DNA of 64,000 bases. It comes from UBA3206 sp963623875 (GTDB lineage: Bacteria > Bacillota_I > Bacilli_A > Acholeplasmatales > Anaeroplasmataceae). Under the pieces are notes generated by a model. It did not search any database. It was not told where the DNA came from and saw nothing but the letters and a program-made list of their open reading frames with translations. Shown here piece by piece: positions 1-8,169 of the stretch. How positions within the stretch are numbered: position 1 is the stretch's first letter; every line of letters begins with the position of its first letter. The DNA is taken from positions 119,156 to 183,155 of the forward strand of contig CAVFNL010000008.1 in the NCBI GenBank assembly GCA_963623875.1. Direction: 5' to 3'. The translations under genes and the position numbers were made by a program.

Positions 1-735
1 AAGAAAATGAAGGAAGATTATAATGAAATTATATCAGTTAATGCAGATATGATTGTGACAGCTGCATATGGACAAATAGTACCTGATGAGGTGCTTAAAA
101 GTGTAAAAAAAGCCATTAATGTCCATGCATCATTACTTCCAAAATATAGAGGTGGTGCGCCAATTCAACGCTCAATTATGAATGGAGACAAAGAGACTGG
201 TATCTCAATTATTGAAATGGTGCATAGACTAGATGCAGGTGTTATCTATTCACAAAAAAGTATAGAAATAGAAGATAGTGATAATAATAAATCAATGTTT
301 ATTAAACTAGCACAACTAGGAAAAGATTTACTACTTGATAGTATAGAGGATATATACAATGGATCTAACCAAGGGATAGCCCAAGATGAGGATAAAGTAG
401 TATATTCTCCAAACATTATGAGAGAAGAAGAAAAAATATCTTTTAATGATAGTTCAAGAAACATATTTAATAAGATTCGTGGACTTTCAGAAGAACCTGG
501 CGCATATGCTTTGATAAATGGTGAAATTATTAAAGTATATAAAACTGAAATTGTGCCATATGATGGTAATGAAAAGCCTGGCCAAATATTATCTTTGAAA
601 AAAGAAATATTAGTAAAAACATCTGATGCGGCTATACGACTTTTAGAGATCAAACCTAACGGAAAGAAGCTGATGTTAGCTAAAGATTTCTTGAATGGGC
701 AAAAGTTATTAAATATTAATGATATATTCGATTAA
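1..735 (+). CDS. fmt: Methionyl-tRNA formyltransferase, 5' end cut by window
   Basis: Formylates Met-tRNA(fMet) with 10-formyl-THF for translation initiation. The frame is open from base 1, so roughly the first 70 residues of an about 310-residue protein lie outside the window; the ATG at base 7 is internal. Visible is the family core HASLLPKYRGGAPIQ near residue 38, followed by the catalytic-domain continuation with GDKETGISI and the C-terminal OB-like domain with GKKLMLAKDFLNGQ near the end. The stop at 733-735 is followed 36 bases later by the next gene. Family assignment is firm from the sequence. Confidence 0.95.
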   Translation, partial: KKMKEDYNEIISVNADMIVTAAYGQIVPDEVLKSVKKAINVHASLLPKYRGGAPIQRSIMNGDKETGISIIEMVHRLDAGVIYSQKSIEIEDSDNNKSMFIKLAQLGKDLLLDSIEDIYNGSNQGIAQDEDKVVYSPNIMREEEKISFNDSSRNIFNKIRGLSEEPGAYALINGEIIKVYKTEIVPYDGNEKPGQILSLKKEILVKTSDAAIRLLEIKPNGKKLMLAKDFLNGQKLLNINDIFD

Positions 736-771
736 ATTTGATATAATGTAAATAGTTGAGAGGATGATAGT

Positions 772-2091
772 ATGCCTAAATTTAATTTTTCAAAATTAAA
801 ATTTAAAGGTTTATTCAGTAAATTATTTGCGGTTGAATATGATGTAGATATAACTGATGATACTGCGATGTTATATCGTAGAAATATTGTTGTAAAAAAT
901 ATTATATTTTTCTCAAATATAGTATATTCGATTATATTTATGATACTAGCATTTGCGGATAAAAGTACAAGTAATTTTGCGATTACACTAATACTTTTCC
1001 CTTTGTCATTTGTTGTAAATAAGACACTTAATAAATTTGTTAATGGTGACGAAAAAGATATGGTAAAACAAACAATTGCGTCATATATTTGTGTTTTTTA
1101 CATGTTTGTTGTATCTATTATGCTTTATGTTAAAATGCGAGTTTTCACTGAAAATGCTCTTGGCGGACAACCTATATACAGTGATGCAGCATATGTACTG
1201 ATTTATTATTCAATTGGTGTAATATCGCTTTATCAATCTCCAAAACTAATTAAAAATATTGCGCCATATGTACTAGCTGTTGTATCGTGCCTACATCTTT
1301 CAACTACATATGATATAGTGCATGCGTCATACACAAAAAGTGTTTTGGCATTTGTAAAAGGCTTTTTTGTATCAGATGAATTTAAAGATATTTTAGTAAG
1401 AACTTTACTGCTTGCGGCATACTTAGTCGTAATGTATTCGCTTGCGGATATTACATCAAAACAGCAATTACAAAGAAAAGTTGAATTAATTAAAAGACAA
1501 ACTGTTCAAGATGATTTTACAAAAATAGTTACTGACATGTTTAATGTCACACTAAACTTTAACCAAATTACTGAAGAAGAACGTCTTCAAGGACCTCTTT
1601 TAGAAAAAATGGTTGTAAAATTATCAGATGTTATAGGACTTAGTGAAGAAGAGACATTAAAGAATAAGAATTTTTCAACCATACATTTGAATGCAGCAGT
1701 TGATCTTGATACTTCAAATATTACATCAAATGATGAAAAATTCAAAAAATTAAGAGAACAAACATCGATTGGAAATGAAATTGCAAGAAGACTTGAATTA
1801 AGACGTAAAGCTGAAGATATCTACCGTTCTAACAATGAAGGTTGGAGTAGTGAAGAATTTGTTGCGAAAACCAAACAAATTCAAAATAATAGAGATTCAA
1901 ATATAATATTATTATCAGATTTATATATTATACTTAGATCTCCAAGAAATTATAAAAGAACATATTCTCATGAGAATTCAATGAAACTTATAAGAGAAGT
2001 ATATTATATTTATTTTGACAATGATTTGATAGATAGATTTGAAAGATTTGGAAAAGATTTTGAAGAACTATTTAACAATTATAATGACTAA
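772..2091 (+). CDS. Membrane protein with degenerate HD-GYP-like cytoplasmic tail
   Basis: 439 residues. About five to six hydrophobic segments lie between residues 45 and 225 (for example around 45-60, 68-82, 105-120, 140-155, 162-178, 205-220), followed by a soluble tail of about 215 residues. The tail ends with DLYIILRSPRNYKR and then ENSMKLIREVYYIYFD and LIDRFERF. This parallels the HD-GYP phosphodiesterase pattern in which D-YDAL-S-RPYK is followed by an FDP and LV-F helix. The upstream HD and GYP catalytic signatures are not recognisable, so if related it is probably a non-catalytic or strongly diverged sensor. It lies between fmt and metK with an SD (GAGG) at 759-762. Family call is inference; membrane topology is seen. 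Confidence 0.6.
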   Translation: MPKFNFSKLKFKGLFSKLFAVEYDVDITDDTAMLYRRNIVVKNIIFFSNIVYSIIFMILAFADKSTSNFAITLILFPLSFVVNKTLNKFVNGDEKDMVKQTIASYICVFYMFVVSIMLYVKMRVFTENALGGQPIYSDAAYVLIYYSIGVISLYQSPKLIKNIAPYVLAVVSCLHLSTTYDIVHASYTKSVLAFVKGFFVSDEFKDILVRTLLLAAYLVVMYSLADITSKQQLQRKVELIKRQTVQDDFTKIVTDMFNVTLNFNQITEEERLQGPLLEKMVVKLSDVIGLSEEETLKNKNFSTIHLNAAVDLDTSNITSNDEKFKKLREQTSIGNEIARRLELRRKAEDIYRSNNEGWSSEEFVAKTKQIQNNRDSNIILLSDLYIILRSPRNYKRTYSHENSMKLIREVYYIYFDNDLIDRFERFGKDFEELFNNYND

Positions 2092-2108
2092 AAATAGGAG
2101 GAAAAAAT

Positions 2109-3260
2109 ATGTCATATTATTTTACAAGCGAATCTGTTACAGAAGGACATCCTGATAAGATTTGCGATCAAATTAGTGATGCAATTCTAGATGCATACTT
2201 GAAAGAAGATCCTAATGCTAGAGTAGCTTGCGAAACAGTCGCAACTACAGGTATGGTTTTAGTATTTGGAGAAATAACATCAAACGCAAGAGTAAATATT
2301 CAAGAAATAGTAAGAAATACTGTACGTGAAATCGGGTATACTAGAGGAAAGTTCGGATTTGATGCGGATAATCTAGCTGTATTAACCGCAATAGATCCAC
2401 AATCTCCTGATATTGCCATGGGAGTTGATGAAACAGAAAATCATGAAATGGGTGCTGGAGACCAAGGAATTATGTTTGGTTATGCAACTGATGAAACTGA
2501 TGAATTTATGCCTTTAACACTATCTCTTGCTCATAAACTTGCCCAAAGACTTGCGTATGTTAGAAAAAATCATATTCTTGACTGTCTTCGCCCAGATGGA
2601 AAAACTCAAGTAACAGTTGAATATGGGGACGACAAGAGGGTAAAAAGAATTGATACCATCTTAGTTTCAACACAACATTCGCCTGCTATTCCATTAGAGG
2701 AATTAAGAAAGATGGTTAAAAAATATGTTGTAGATCCTATTATTCCTCAAGAACTTGTTGATGAAAATACTAAATTTTTATTTAATCCAACAGGAAAATT
2801 CGTAGTAGGTGGACCACAAGGAGATTCAGGACTTACAGGAAGAAAAATTATTGTAGATACATACGGAGGAGCCGCATGCCATGGTGGTGGTGCGTTTTCT
2901 GGTAAGGATCCGTCAAAGGTTGATAGAAGTGCATCATATATGGCACGTTATATTGCTAAAAATATTGTGGCTTCAAAAATTGCTAAAAAATGTCAAATTC
3001 AGTTATCATATGCAATAGGTGTCGCAAAACCTGTTTCTATTTTAGTTGATACTTTTGATACATCAACTGTATCAAATGAAATAATAGTAAAAGCTATTGA
3101 AAACAATTTTGATTTAACACCTAAAGGAATTATAAAAACTCTTGATTTATTAAAACCTATTTATAAACAAACTGCCGCATACGGACACTTTGGAAGAAAT
3201 GATTTAGACCTTCCTTGGGAAAAACTTGATAAAATTAATGTATTTAAAGATTTAAAGTAG
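2109..3260 (+). CDS. metK: S-adenosylmethionine synthetase
   Basis: Makes S-adenosylmethionine from methionine and ATP in the cytoplasm, the methyl and radical-SAM donor used by RimO, QueE and PflA in this window. 383 residues, near the usual 380-400. Signatures: TEGHPDKICDQISDAILDA at the N terminus, GAGDQGIMFGYA near residue 115 and the P-loop-like GGGAFSGKDPSKVDRS near residue 258. A strong SD (AGGAGG, 2097-2102) precedes the ATG. The gap from the previous stop is only 17 bases, so no SAM riboswitch fits directly in front; any switch would be upstream of 772. A terminator follows immediately. Confidence 0.98.
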   Translation: MSYYFTSESVTEGHPDKICDQISDAILDAYLKEDPNARVACETVATTGMVLVFGEITSNARVNIQEIVRNTVREIGYTRGKFGFDADNLAVLTAIDPQSPDIAMGVDETENHEMGAGDQGIMFGYATDETDEFMPLTLSLAHKLAQRLAYVRKNHILDCLRPDGKTQVTVEYGDDKRVKRIDTILVSTQHSPAIPLEELRKMVKKYVVDPIIPQELVDENTKFLFNPTGKFVVGGPQGDSGLTGRKIIVDTYGGAACHGGGAFSGKDPSKVDRSASYMARYIAKNIVASKIAKKCQIQLSYAIGVAKPVSILVDTFDTSTVSNEIIVKAIENNFDLTPKGIIKTLDLLKPIYKQTAAYGHFGRNDLDLPWEKLDKINVFKDLK

Positions 3261-3262
3261 TA

Positions 3263-3306
3263 AAAAAACGATTAATTAGAATATTCTAGTTAATCGTTTT
3301 TTTTCT
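3263..3306 (+). terminator. Intrinsic terminator after metK
   Basis: A hairpin with arms AACGATTAA and TTAATCGTT around an AT-rich interior, followed by a run of eight T. It closes the metK transcript and insulates the next cassette. Confidence 0.85.
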
Positions 3307-3354
3307 TTAGTAAAAATTAAAAAATAAAGATATATAAATGTTGAGGTGATTAAG

Positions 3355-4014
3355 TTGAAGAAAAATATTTTATTATTTTTGAGTGTGTTGATATTTGTAT
3401 CTTTGTTTTTAGTTAATACAAAGAGTGTTGATGCTAAATCAACCGCAGGAGCGGATTATTCTAATTATGAAACATTCTCTTACATGCAGTTTTCAAAAGG
3501 AAAACTCTTAAAAAATTATTCTGACGAAGAATTAAAACCATATAAAAAGAAAACTTCAAAAAGAAAATTCTTAGGTTGGAGATTTACTTACATCGATTAT
3601 AGATGTAGATGCAATTTTACATCTAAAACTATTTTATCTATTGTAAATAATGGAACATCTGAGATTGATTACCATTTGGAACAAACAGAAACTACAATGG
3701 ATAAAGTAAGTGTTACTGTAAAAGGATCTTTAAAGACATCTTTAAGTGGAACTGTAAAAAAAATAAAAGGAGGTCTTGATGCCTCCCTTGGAATTGATGT
3801 CTCGCAAGAATCTAGTGTTACATGCAAAACAGCAGAATCATTAAAGATGACAGTAGACCCAGGAACTAAGGTTTTAATTTATTTAAAAGGATCAGGATAT
3901 CTTACTAATGGACATGCATCTTATTATGATACATGGGTTAGAAAATATCAGGGATATTTTGAATTCTTTGAATTAGTAGATGTTTATTTGAAAATTGTAA
4001 AGGAAAAATTATGA
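3355..4014 (+). CDS. Secreted protein of unknown function, first gene of an ABC cassette
   Basis: I place the start at TTG 3355, six bases after the SD GAGGTGA (3343-3349); the in-frame GTG at 3346 lies inside that SD. The 219-residue product starts MKKNILLFLSVLIFVSLFLV, a classic signal peptide with probable cleavage near VDA-KS. The mature part has a central Ser/Thr-rich, alternating polar/hydrophobic stretch (about residues 95-170) followed by VDPGTKVLIYLKGSG and a Tyr/Trp-rich C terminus. This beta-strand-like pattern is loosely reminiscent of aerolysin-type pore formers, but no family motif proves it. The stop overlaps the next start as ATGA, implying coupled translation. Function unknown; export or self-protection by the downstream ABC genes is an inference. 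Confidence 0.6.
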   Translation: MKKNILLFLSVLIFVSLFLVNTKSVDAKSTAGADYSNYETFSYMQFSKGKLLKNYSDEELKPYKKKTSKRKFLGWRFTYIDYRCRCNFTSKTILSIVNNGTSEIDYHLEQTETTMDKVSVTVKGSLKTSLSGTVKKIKGGLDASLGIDVSQESSVTCKTAESLKMTVDPGTKVLIYLKGSGYLTNGHASYYDTWVRKYQGYFEFFELVDVYLKIVKEKL

Positions 4015-4760
4015 AAAAGATAATTATTATTATAACAACAATGCTTGTGATATCATTTTTATTAATATTAGGAGTTAGTATCAATAAGGAAAAAACATAT
4101 ATCGAACACTCTTATTCACTAAGATGTAATTACAATTTTTTATACGAAGATGATATAAAAATGAAAATATATTTATATTCGAATAAAAAAAATCCTCTTT
4201 TTATGGATACCGCAAGGAATACATATTATTTAACAAATTATGAAGAAGATTTTAATATGGAAGTAGAATTCAGCAAAATTGATATTATAAAAGATAGTGA
4301 ATATTATAGATTTGAACTTGAAACAAAAATACCTAATGTATCAAAACTTTATGTTGATGATTTGTATTTAATCGCATCAAACGAATATTATATAGATAAA
4401 TTTGATATAGGAAGTCTTGATATAATAGAAGATATTTATTTAGGCGATATAACATACAAAAGTCTTGAAATATCTAATGAAGATAATTACTTAGATGAAG
4501 TAAAAATTGTATTAGAAAACGTGGCTGTAGTTGAAAAGGTTATATCTTGTGAAGCATTTAATATGCTATACAAAATATTAGATGATGGAATAAGACTAGA
4601 CATAGAATCAAATAATTTAACATATGAAATGTTTGCGGTAATAATGCTTTCAAAAGGAACTATTAAAATAAAAAACATAGTAGTAAATAATAACGAATTT
4701 ACATTTGATAATAATACATATTTTATAAGTTTAGCAGTAAGGAGTAGTATGAGTTCATGA
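4011..4760 (+). CDS. Membrane-anchored extracellular protein of unknown function
   Basis: 249 residues. One N-terminal hydrophobic segment (about residues 3-24, rich in Ile) anchors or exports the protein; there is no lipobox Cys. The rest is acidic and hydrophilic, rich in Asp, Glu, Tyr and Asn, with no motif I recognise. The start overlaps the previous stop by four bases (ATGA) and its own stop overlaps the ABC ATPase start the same way. A role as accessory, immunity or receptor component of the ABC cassette is possible only by context. Confidence 0.55.
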   Translation: MKKIIIIITTMLVISFLLILGVSINKEKTYIEHSYSLRCNYNFLYEDDIKMKIYLYSNKKNPLFMDTARNTYYLTNYEEDFNMEVEFSKIDIIKDSEYYRFELETKIPNVSKLYVDDLYLIASNEYYIDKFDIGSLDIIEDIYLGDITYKSLEISNEDNYLDEVKIVLENVAVVEKVISCEAFNMLYKILDDGIRLDIESNNLTYEMFAVIMLSKGTIKIKNIVVNNNEFTFDNNTYFISLAVRSSMSS

Positions 4761-5344
4761 TAGAATTTGTTAATGTTTCTAAATCTTTTAAAAAAGATAT
4801 GATTCTAAAAGAATTATCATTTAGAGTGGAAAATAATGATTTCCTTATGATTGAAGGATCAAATGGTTCAGGGAAAACTACAATCATTAATCTCATTTTA
4901 AATTTGTATACACTAAGTAAAAAAGATAGTGGTGAAATAATAAACGATTTTAATGATATATCATATTTACCTGATAAATATGTTTTCCCATCTCTTGTAA
5001 AATCTTATGATTTTTTATATGAATATTTTAGCGGCGATGTAAATAAAAAAACTATAGATTATTATATTAAAAGGTATAAACTTCAAAATAAATTTATATG
5101 TAATTTATCAAAAGGAAATGCAATTAAAATAGCTCTTATAAAAGCACTTGCAGAGGATAAAGAGTTATATATTTTTGATGAACCATTAAATGGACTAGAC
5201 GATGAGTCTAAAAATTTTTTCAAAGAAGATTTAATCGAATTACAAAGAAATAATAAAACGATAATAATTATTACACACGATGTTTCATTCTTTGAAGATT
5301 GCACAACAAATATATTGAAATTAGGGGAAAAGAATAATGGATAA
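4757..5344 (+). CDS. ABC transporter ATP-binding protein
   Basis: 195 residues, a short single-domain ABC ATPase. Walker A is GSNGSGKTT near residue 34, the signature region is the variant LSKGNAIKIAL near residue 117, Walker B with D-loop is LYIFDEPLNGLDD near residue 136, and the switch His is in IIITHD near residue 175. The canonical LSGGQ is reduced to LSKGN, as often seen in bacteriocin or antibiotic ABC exporters. Overlaps the downstream permease by eight bases, so the two probably form one transporter at the membrane. Substrate unknown; the secreted product of the same cassette is the natural candidate. Confidence 0.85.
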   Translation: MIEFVNVSKSFKKDMILKELSFRVENNDFLMIEGSNGSGKTTIINLILNLYTLSKKDSGEIINDFNDISYLPDKYVFPSLVKSYDFLYEYFSGDVNKKTIDYYIKRYKLQNKFICNLSKGNAIKIALIKALAEDKELYIFDEPLNGLDDESKNFFKEDLIELQRNNKTIIIITHDVSFFEDCTTNILKLGEKNNG

Positions 5345-6047
5345 TATAAAAAAATTATATTTAAATTATACATTCAATCGAGCAAATATAATAATCATAT
5401 CTATATCTCTTGTAATAATGGGAATAGTTGTTAACCTATATGATTTTTCAATTCCTATGATAGACTATAGTATGGATTATAAATTTTATCATAAAGACTT
5501 TTTGATATATTCACTTCAATACACAATGCCAATTGCTATAGTAGTATTAATTACTATTATAATAATTGATAGTATATCCAATTCTAAAAGGTTCGATATA
5601 TTGTTTTGTACAAAAGTGAGACCACAAAATATATTAAGAATTAAGACAAGAGTATATTTAACATTAGCATTTTATTATATATCATTTGCATATGTAATAA
5701 TTATGCTTATAGGTCTTGCAAGATTTTCACATTTTAGATTTAATTATAAAATGTTACAATTATATATAATGATGGTTCTTATGGGATTTGAAGCGGTATT
5801 GATGTCATTATTAATAATAAGAATAACGAGTGTTACATATGCTGCAATTCTTGTGTTTATAATATATTTTATAAGTAGAATATTCTTTGATATGAATAAA
5901 GTACTTGGGAGCTTTTTGTTTTTAAATCCGGATTTAAATAATAAAATAGCGCCTTTAACTATATTAGGATCATTTATTATTGTTTTTATATATTTAGAAA
6001 TGTTAATAAGAATTTTTGGTAAAAAAGAATTAAAATTGGAGAAATAA
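5337..6047 (+). CDS. ABC transporter permease, ABC-2-like
   Basis: 236 residues with about six hydrophobic helices: residues 15-33, 58-80, 108-128, 138-158, 160-182 and 205-225. Size and arrangement match small ABC-2-type permeases paired with single-domain ATPases. The ATG lies eight bases inside the ATPase gene, indicating translational coupling. No family signature is otherwise visible. It is the last gene of the four-gene unit that starts at 3355, and the infC promoter begins directly after its stop. Confidence 0.7.
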   Translation: MDNIKKLYLNYTFNRANIIIISISLVIMGIVVNLYDFSIPMIDYSMDYKFYHKDFLIYSLQYTMPIAIVVLITIIIIDSISNSKRFDILFCTKVRPQNILRIKTRVYLTLAFYYISFAYVIIMLIGLARFSHFRFNYKMLQLYIMMVLMGFEAVLMSLLIIRITSVTYAAILVFIIYFISRIFFDMNKVLGSFLFLNPDLNNKIAPLTILGSFIIVFIYLEMLIRIFGKKELKLEK

Positions 6048-6059
6048 ATAAAAAACATA

Positions 6060-6088
6060 TTGACATATGGTATTCGATAATGTAAAAT
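6060..6088 (+). promoter_or_regulatory. Promoter of the infC operon
   Basis: TTGACA (6060-6065), a 17-base spacer and TAAAAT (6083-6088) preceded by TG. Predicted start near 6095, giving a leader of about 150 bases before infC. Confidence 0.65.
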
Positions 6089-6094
6089 AATAAA

Positions 6095-6213
6095 GGTTAA
6101 TTAAATAGATGGAAAGAAGAAACGCCCGTTTCTCGCCTGATTGACTTGGTTGGTAGGCAAAAAAGCTAAATTAAAATGATTTTAAAGGGGCGTTACTGCG
6201 TCCCTTATTTTTT
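6095..6213 (+). promoter_or_regulatory. infC-rpmI-rplT leader with attenuator
   Basis: The leader ends in an intrinsic terminator: AAGGGGCG (6185-6192) pairs with 6199-6206 around a six-base loop, then seven T. An upstream AACGCCC (6121-6127) is the exact complement of GGGCGTT (6188-6194) inside that hairpin and could act as an antiterminator; the same upstream segment can instead form GAAAC-GCCC-GTTTC. Known in Firmicutes: this operon is repressed by L20 binding its leader and causing premature termination. That L20 is the ligand here is inferred from position. An 11-codon ATG frame (6109-6144) exists in the leader but has no good SD. Confidence 0.65.
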
Positions 6214-6243
6214 TGCTGATAAACTAATATGGAGGTGTAACTT

Positions 6244-6777
6244 ATTAACAACAATAGAAGAACCAATGATGACGCAATCATCAATGAAATGATTAAATGT
6301 CCAAAACTTTTAGTAATCACTAACGAAGGTGAAAAACTAGGGGTATTATCAAGAAAAGAAGCTTTAATTAAAGCAGATGAAATGGGATTAGACTTAGTTT
6401 TAGTTTCACCAGATGCACAAACTCCGGTAGCTAAAATTATGGATTATTCAAAATATCGTTTTGAACAACAAAAGAAGCTTAAGGAAATGAAGAAAAATCA
6501 AAAAGTAATAGTAGTCCAAGAAATTAGACTTTCGCCAACTATTGAAAAACATGATTTTGAAACAAAAGCTAATAATGCTCGTAAGATGATTCAAAAGGGT
6601 AATAAAGTAAAAGTTTCTCTACGTTTCTTTGGACGTATGATTGCACATCAAGAATTAGGGCAAGATGTTATTAAGAGATTCGTTGATAGTCTAGCTGATT
6701 GTGCTCAAATTGAATCGCCAATTAAACTAGATGGTAGATCACTATTTACTGTGTTAGTACCAAAAAGTGATAAATAA
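6244..6777 (+). CDS. infC: Translation initiation factor IF-3, AUU start
   Basis: Binds the 30S subunit and proofreads start-codon and initiator-tRNA pairing. The start I choose is ATT 6244, six bases after the SD GGAGGTG (6231-6237). The first in-frame ATG (6289) would delete the N-terminal segment NNNRRTNDDAIINEM, has no SD, and lies 51 bases from the real one. An in-frame TAA at 6238 excludes anything further upstream. The 177-residue product matches family length, with the N domain, the basic linker and the C domain containing VQEIRLSPTIEKHDF and KVKVSLRFFGR. AUU starts on infC are known to give IF3 autoregulation by discrimination against non-canonical starts. Co-transcribed with rpmI and rplT. 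Confidence 0.93.
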   Translation: MNNNRRTNDDAIINEMIKCPKLLVITNEGEKLGVLSRKEALIKADEMGLDLVLVSPDAQTPVAKIMDYSKYRFEQQKKLKEMKKNQKVIVVQEIRLSPTIEKHDFETKANNARKMIQKGNKVKVSLRFFGRMIAHQELGQDVIKRFVDSLADCAQIESPIKLDGRSLFTVLVPKSDK

Positions 6778-6797
6778 TTAAAAGGAGTGTAAAAGAA

Positions 6798-6998
6798 ATG
6801 CCAAAGCAAAAGACACATAGTGGATTAAAAAAGAGAATTAAAATTACAGGAACAGGAAAGATTAAAAGAGGACATGCTTATACAGGTCATTTAAAGACTA
6901 ATAAGACTCACAAAGAAAACAAGAATCTTTCTAAACAAGGTTTAGTACACAAGACTGATGAGAAGAGAATTAAATCTCTAATCAGCAACATGAGATAA
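6798..6998 (+). CDS. rpmI: 50S ribosomal protein L35
   Basis: 66 residues, normal for L35. Starts MPKQKTHSGLKKRIKITGTG and continues with the family pattern KIKRGHAYTGHL and LSNKG-like NLSKQGLVH; highly basic. Part of the large subunit. Own SD (AAAGGAG, 6780-6786). Lies between infC and rplT, the conserved order. Confidence 0.97.
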   Translation: MPKQKTHSGLKKRIKITGTGKIKRGHAYTGHLKTNKTHKENKNLSKQGLVHKTDEKRIKSLISNMR

Positions 6999-7016
6999 TT
7001 ATAGGAGGTAAGAAAG

Positions 7017-7580
7017 ATGCCAAGAGTTAAAGGTGGATATACAACAAGAAGAAGACGTAAGGCTGTCTTAAAATTAGCAAAAGGATACTATGGATCAAAG
7101 CATACTTTATATAGAACTGCACATGAACAAGTTATGCGTTCTTTACAATATGCGTTTAGAGATAGAAAACAAAGAAAGAGAGAATTCCGTAAACTTTGGA
7201 TTCAAAGAATTAATGCTGCTTGCCAATTAAATGGAACTAAGTATTCATTATTCATTGCAGGACTTGCAAATGCTGGAATTCAAATCAACAGAAAGATGTT
7301 AGCTGAAATGGCTGTTAATGATGCAGAAGGATTTGCTGCATTAGTAAAAACTGCAAATGCTGCACCTAAGAAAGAAAAGACTGTTGAAAATGTAGTAGTA
7401 TTAAAGAAAGCATCTAAGGCTGAAAAACAAGCTCAAGCTGCAACTACAACAACTACAACTACAACAACTGAAGACCTTTCTAAGAAAACAGTTGCTGAAT
7501 TAAAAGAAATCGCTGCACAAAAAGGTGTAAAGATTCCTTCAGGAGCTAAAAAAGCTGATATTTTAGATTTATTAAAGTAA
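7017..7580 (+). CDS. rplT: 50S ribosomal protein L20 with C-terminal SAP/Rho-N-like extension
   Basis: Residues 1-116 are a standard L20: MPRVKGGYTTRRRRKAVLKL, the 23S rRNA-binding basic helix and GLANAGIQINRKMLAEMA. L20 normally ends near residue 117-120; here about 70 residues follow: a Lys-rich linker, a nine-Thr run (143-151) and then LSKKTVAELKEIAAQKG with KKADILDLL (153-187), which has the spacing of a SAP or Rho N-terminal helix-extension-helix fold. The Thr run is coded by a degenerate ACA/ACT triplet repeat. There is no stop or frame slip between the parts, so it is one protein. L20 may also be the autorepressor of the operon leader. The function of the tail (nucleic-acid binding) is inference. 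Confidence 0.93.
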   Translation: MPRVKGGYTTRRRRKAVLKLAKGYYGSKHTLYRTAHEQVMRSLQYAFRDRKQRKREFRKLWIQRINAACQLNGTKYSLFIAGLANAGIQINRKMLAEMAVNDAEGFAALVKTANAAPKKEKTVENVVVLKKASKAEKQAQAATTTTTTTTTEDLSKKTVAELKEIAAQKGVKIPSGAKKADILDLLK

Positions 7581-7595
7581 TCTAATAAAATAAAT

Positions 7596-7623
7596 GACTT
7601 GAGTTTTACTCAAGTCTTTTTTA
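7596..7623 (+). terminator. Terminator of the infC operon
   Basis: GACTTGAG (7596-7603) and CTCAAGTC (7609-7616) form an eight-pair stem followed by TTTTTT. Confidence 0.9.
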
Positions 7624-7687
7624 TAAATAATGAATATAACTATTTAATTTATTATCTAATTAAAGTAAAATACTAAAGAGGCTATAT

Positions 7688-8161
7688 ATGAAAATTTTTG
7701 GAATTTTATTATCTATTATTTATATTTTAATATTTGTATTATTGTATGCATTTGGAATTATATCTTTAAAAAACAAAAAGTATTATTTAGCTGTTAAATT
7801 ATATTTTATAAGATTTTTTTATGAAATATTATTTATTTTTATCGGATATATACCACTATATTTAATAACGAAAGAAGATATGTATTTTGATGTGAAATGC
7901 GTATATTTAATAGTTCTTATAGCGATTCCTTATGTTTATGATTTTATATATTTGAACATCATTAATAAAGCAATTATCCCTTATAAAGATTTAGATATTG
8001 ATTCAAAAGAATACCAGGATGCATGTCTTAATATGCATGTTGATAAAATTCATGATTGCTTTAAAGGCAAAGGTGGACTTTTTAGTCTAGCAATCGGATC
8101 TATTGTTTTATACCTTGTGTTGTTTGTATTTTTTGATGCGTATATAGTTGCAATCTTTTAA
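7688..8161 (+). CDS. Small multi-pass membrane protein, unknown
   Basis: 157 residues with four strong hydrophobic segments (about 3-24, 40-60, 72-92 and 133-155) and a polar section with DSKEYQDACLNMHVDKIH between the third and fourth. No family motif recognised. SD AGAGG precedes the ATG. The next gene starts eight bases downstream with its own SD, so the pair is likely co-transcribed. No functional clue from the neighbours. Confidence 0.55.
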   Translation: MKIFGILLSIIYILIFVLLYAFGIISLKNKKYYLAVKLYFIRFFYEILFIFIGYIPLYLITKEDMYFDVKCVYLIVLIAIPYVYDFIYLNIINKAIIPYKDLDIDSKEYQDACLNMHVDKIHDCFKGKGGLFSLAIGSIVLYLVLFVFFDAYIVAIF

Positions 8162-8169
8162 GGAGCTTT

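Noticed and set aside
2060..2108. SAM riboswitch in front of metK
   Set aside because: Only 17 bases separate metK from the previous gene; no aptamer elements are visible.
4008..4762. UGA read as tryptophan (mycoplasma code)
   Set aside because: Genes end in TGA within ATGA overlaps at 4011-4014 and 4757-4760, and Trp is coded by TGG throughout.
6289..6777. infC starting at ATG 6289
   Set aside because: No SD at that ATG, and it would delete the conserved IF3 N terminus; ATT 6244 has correct SD spacing.
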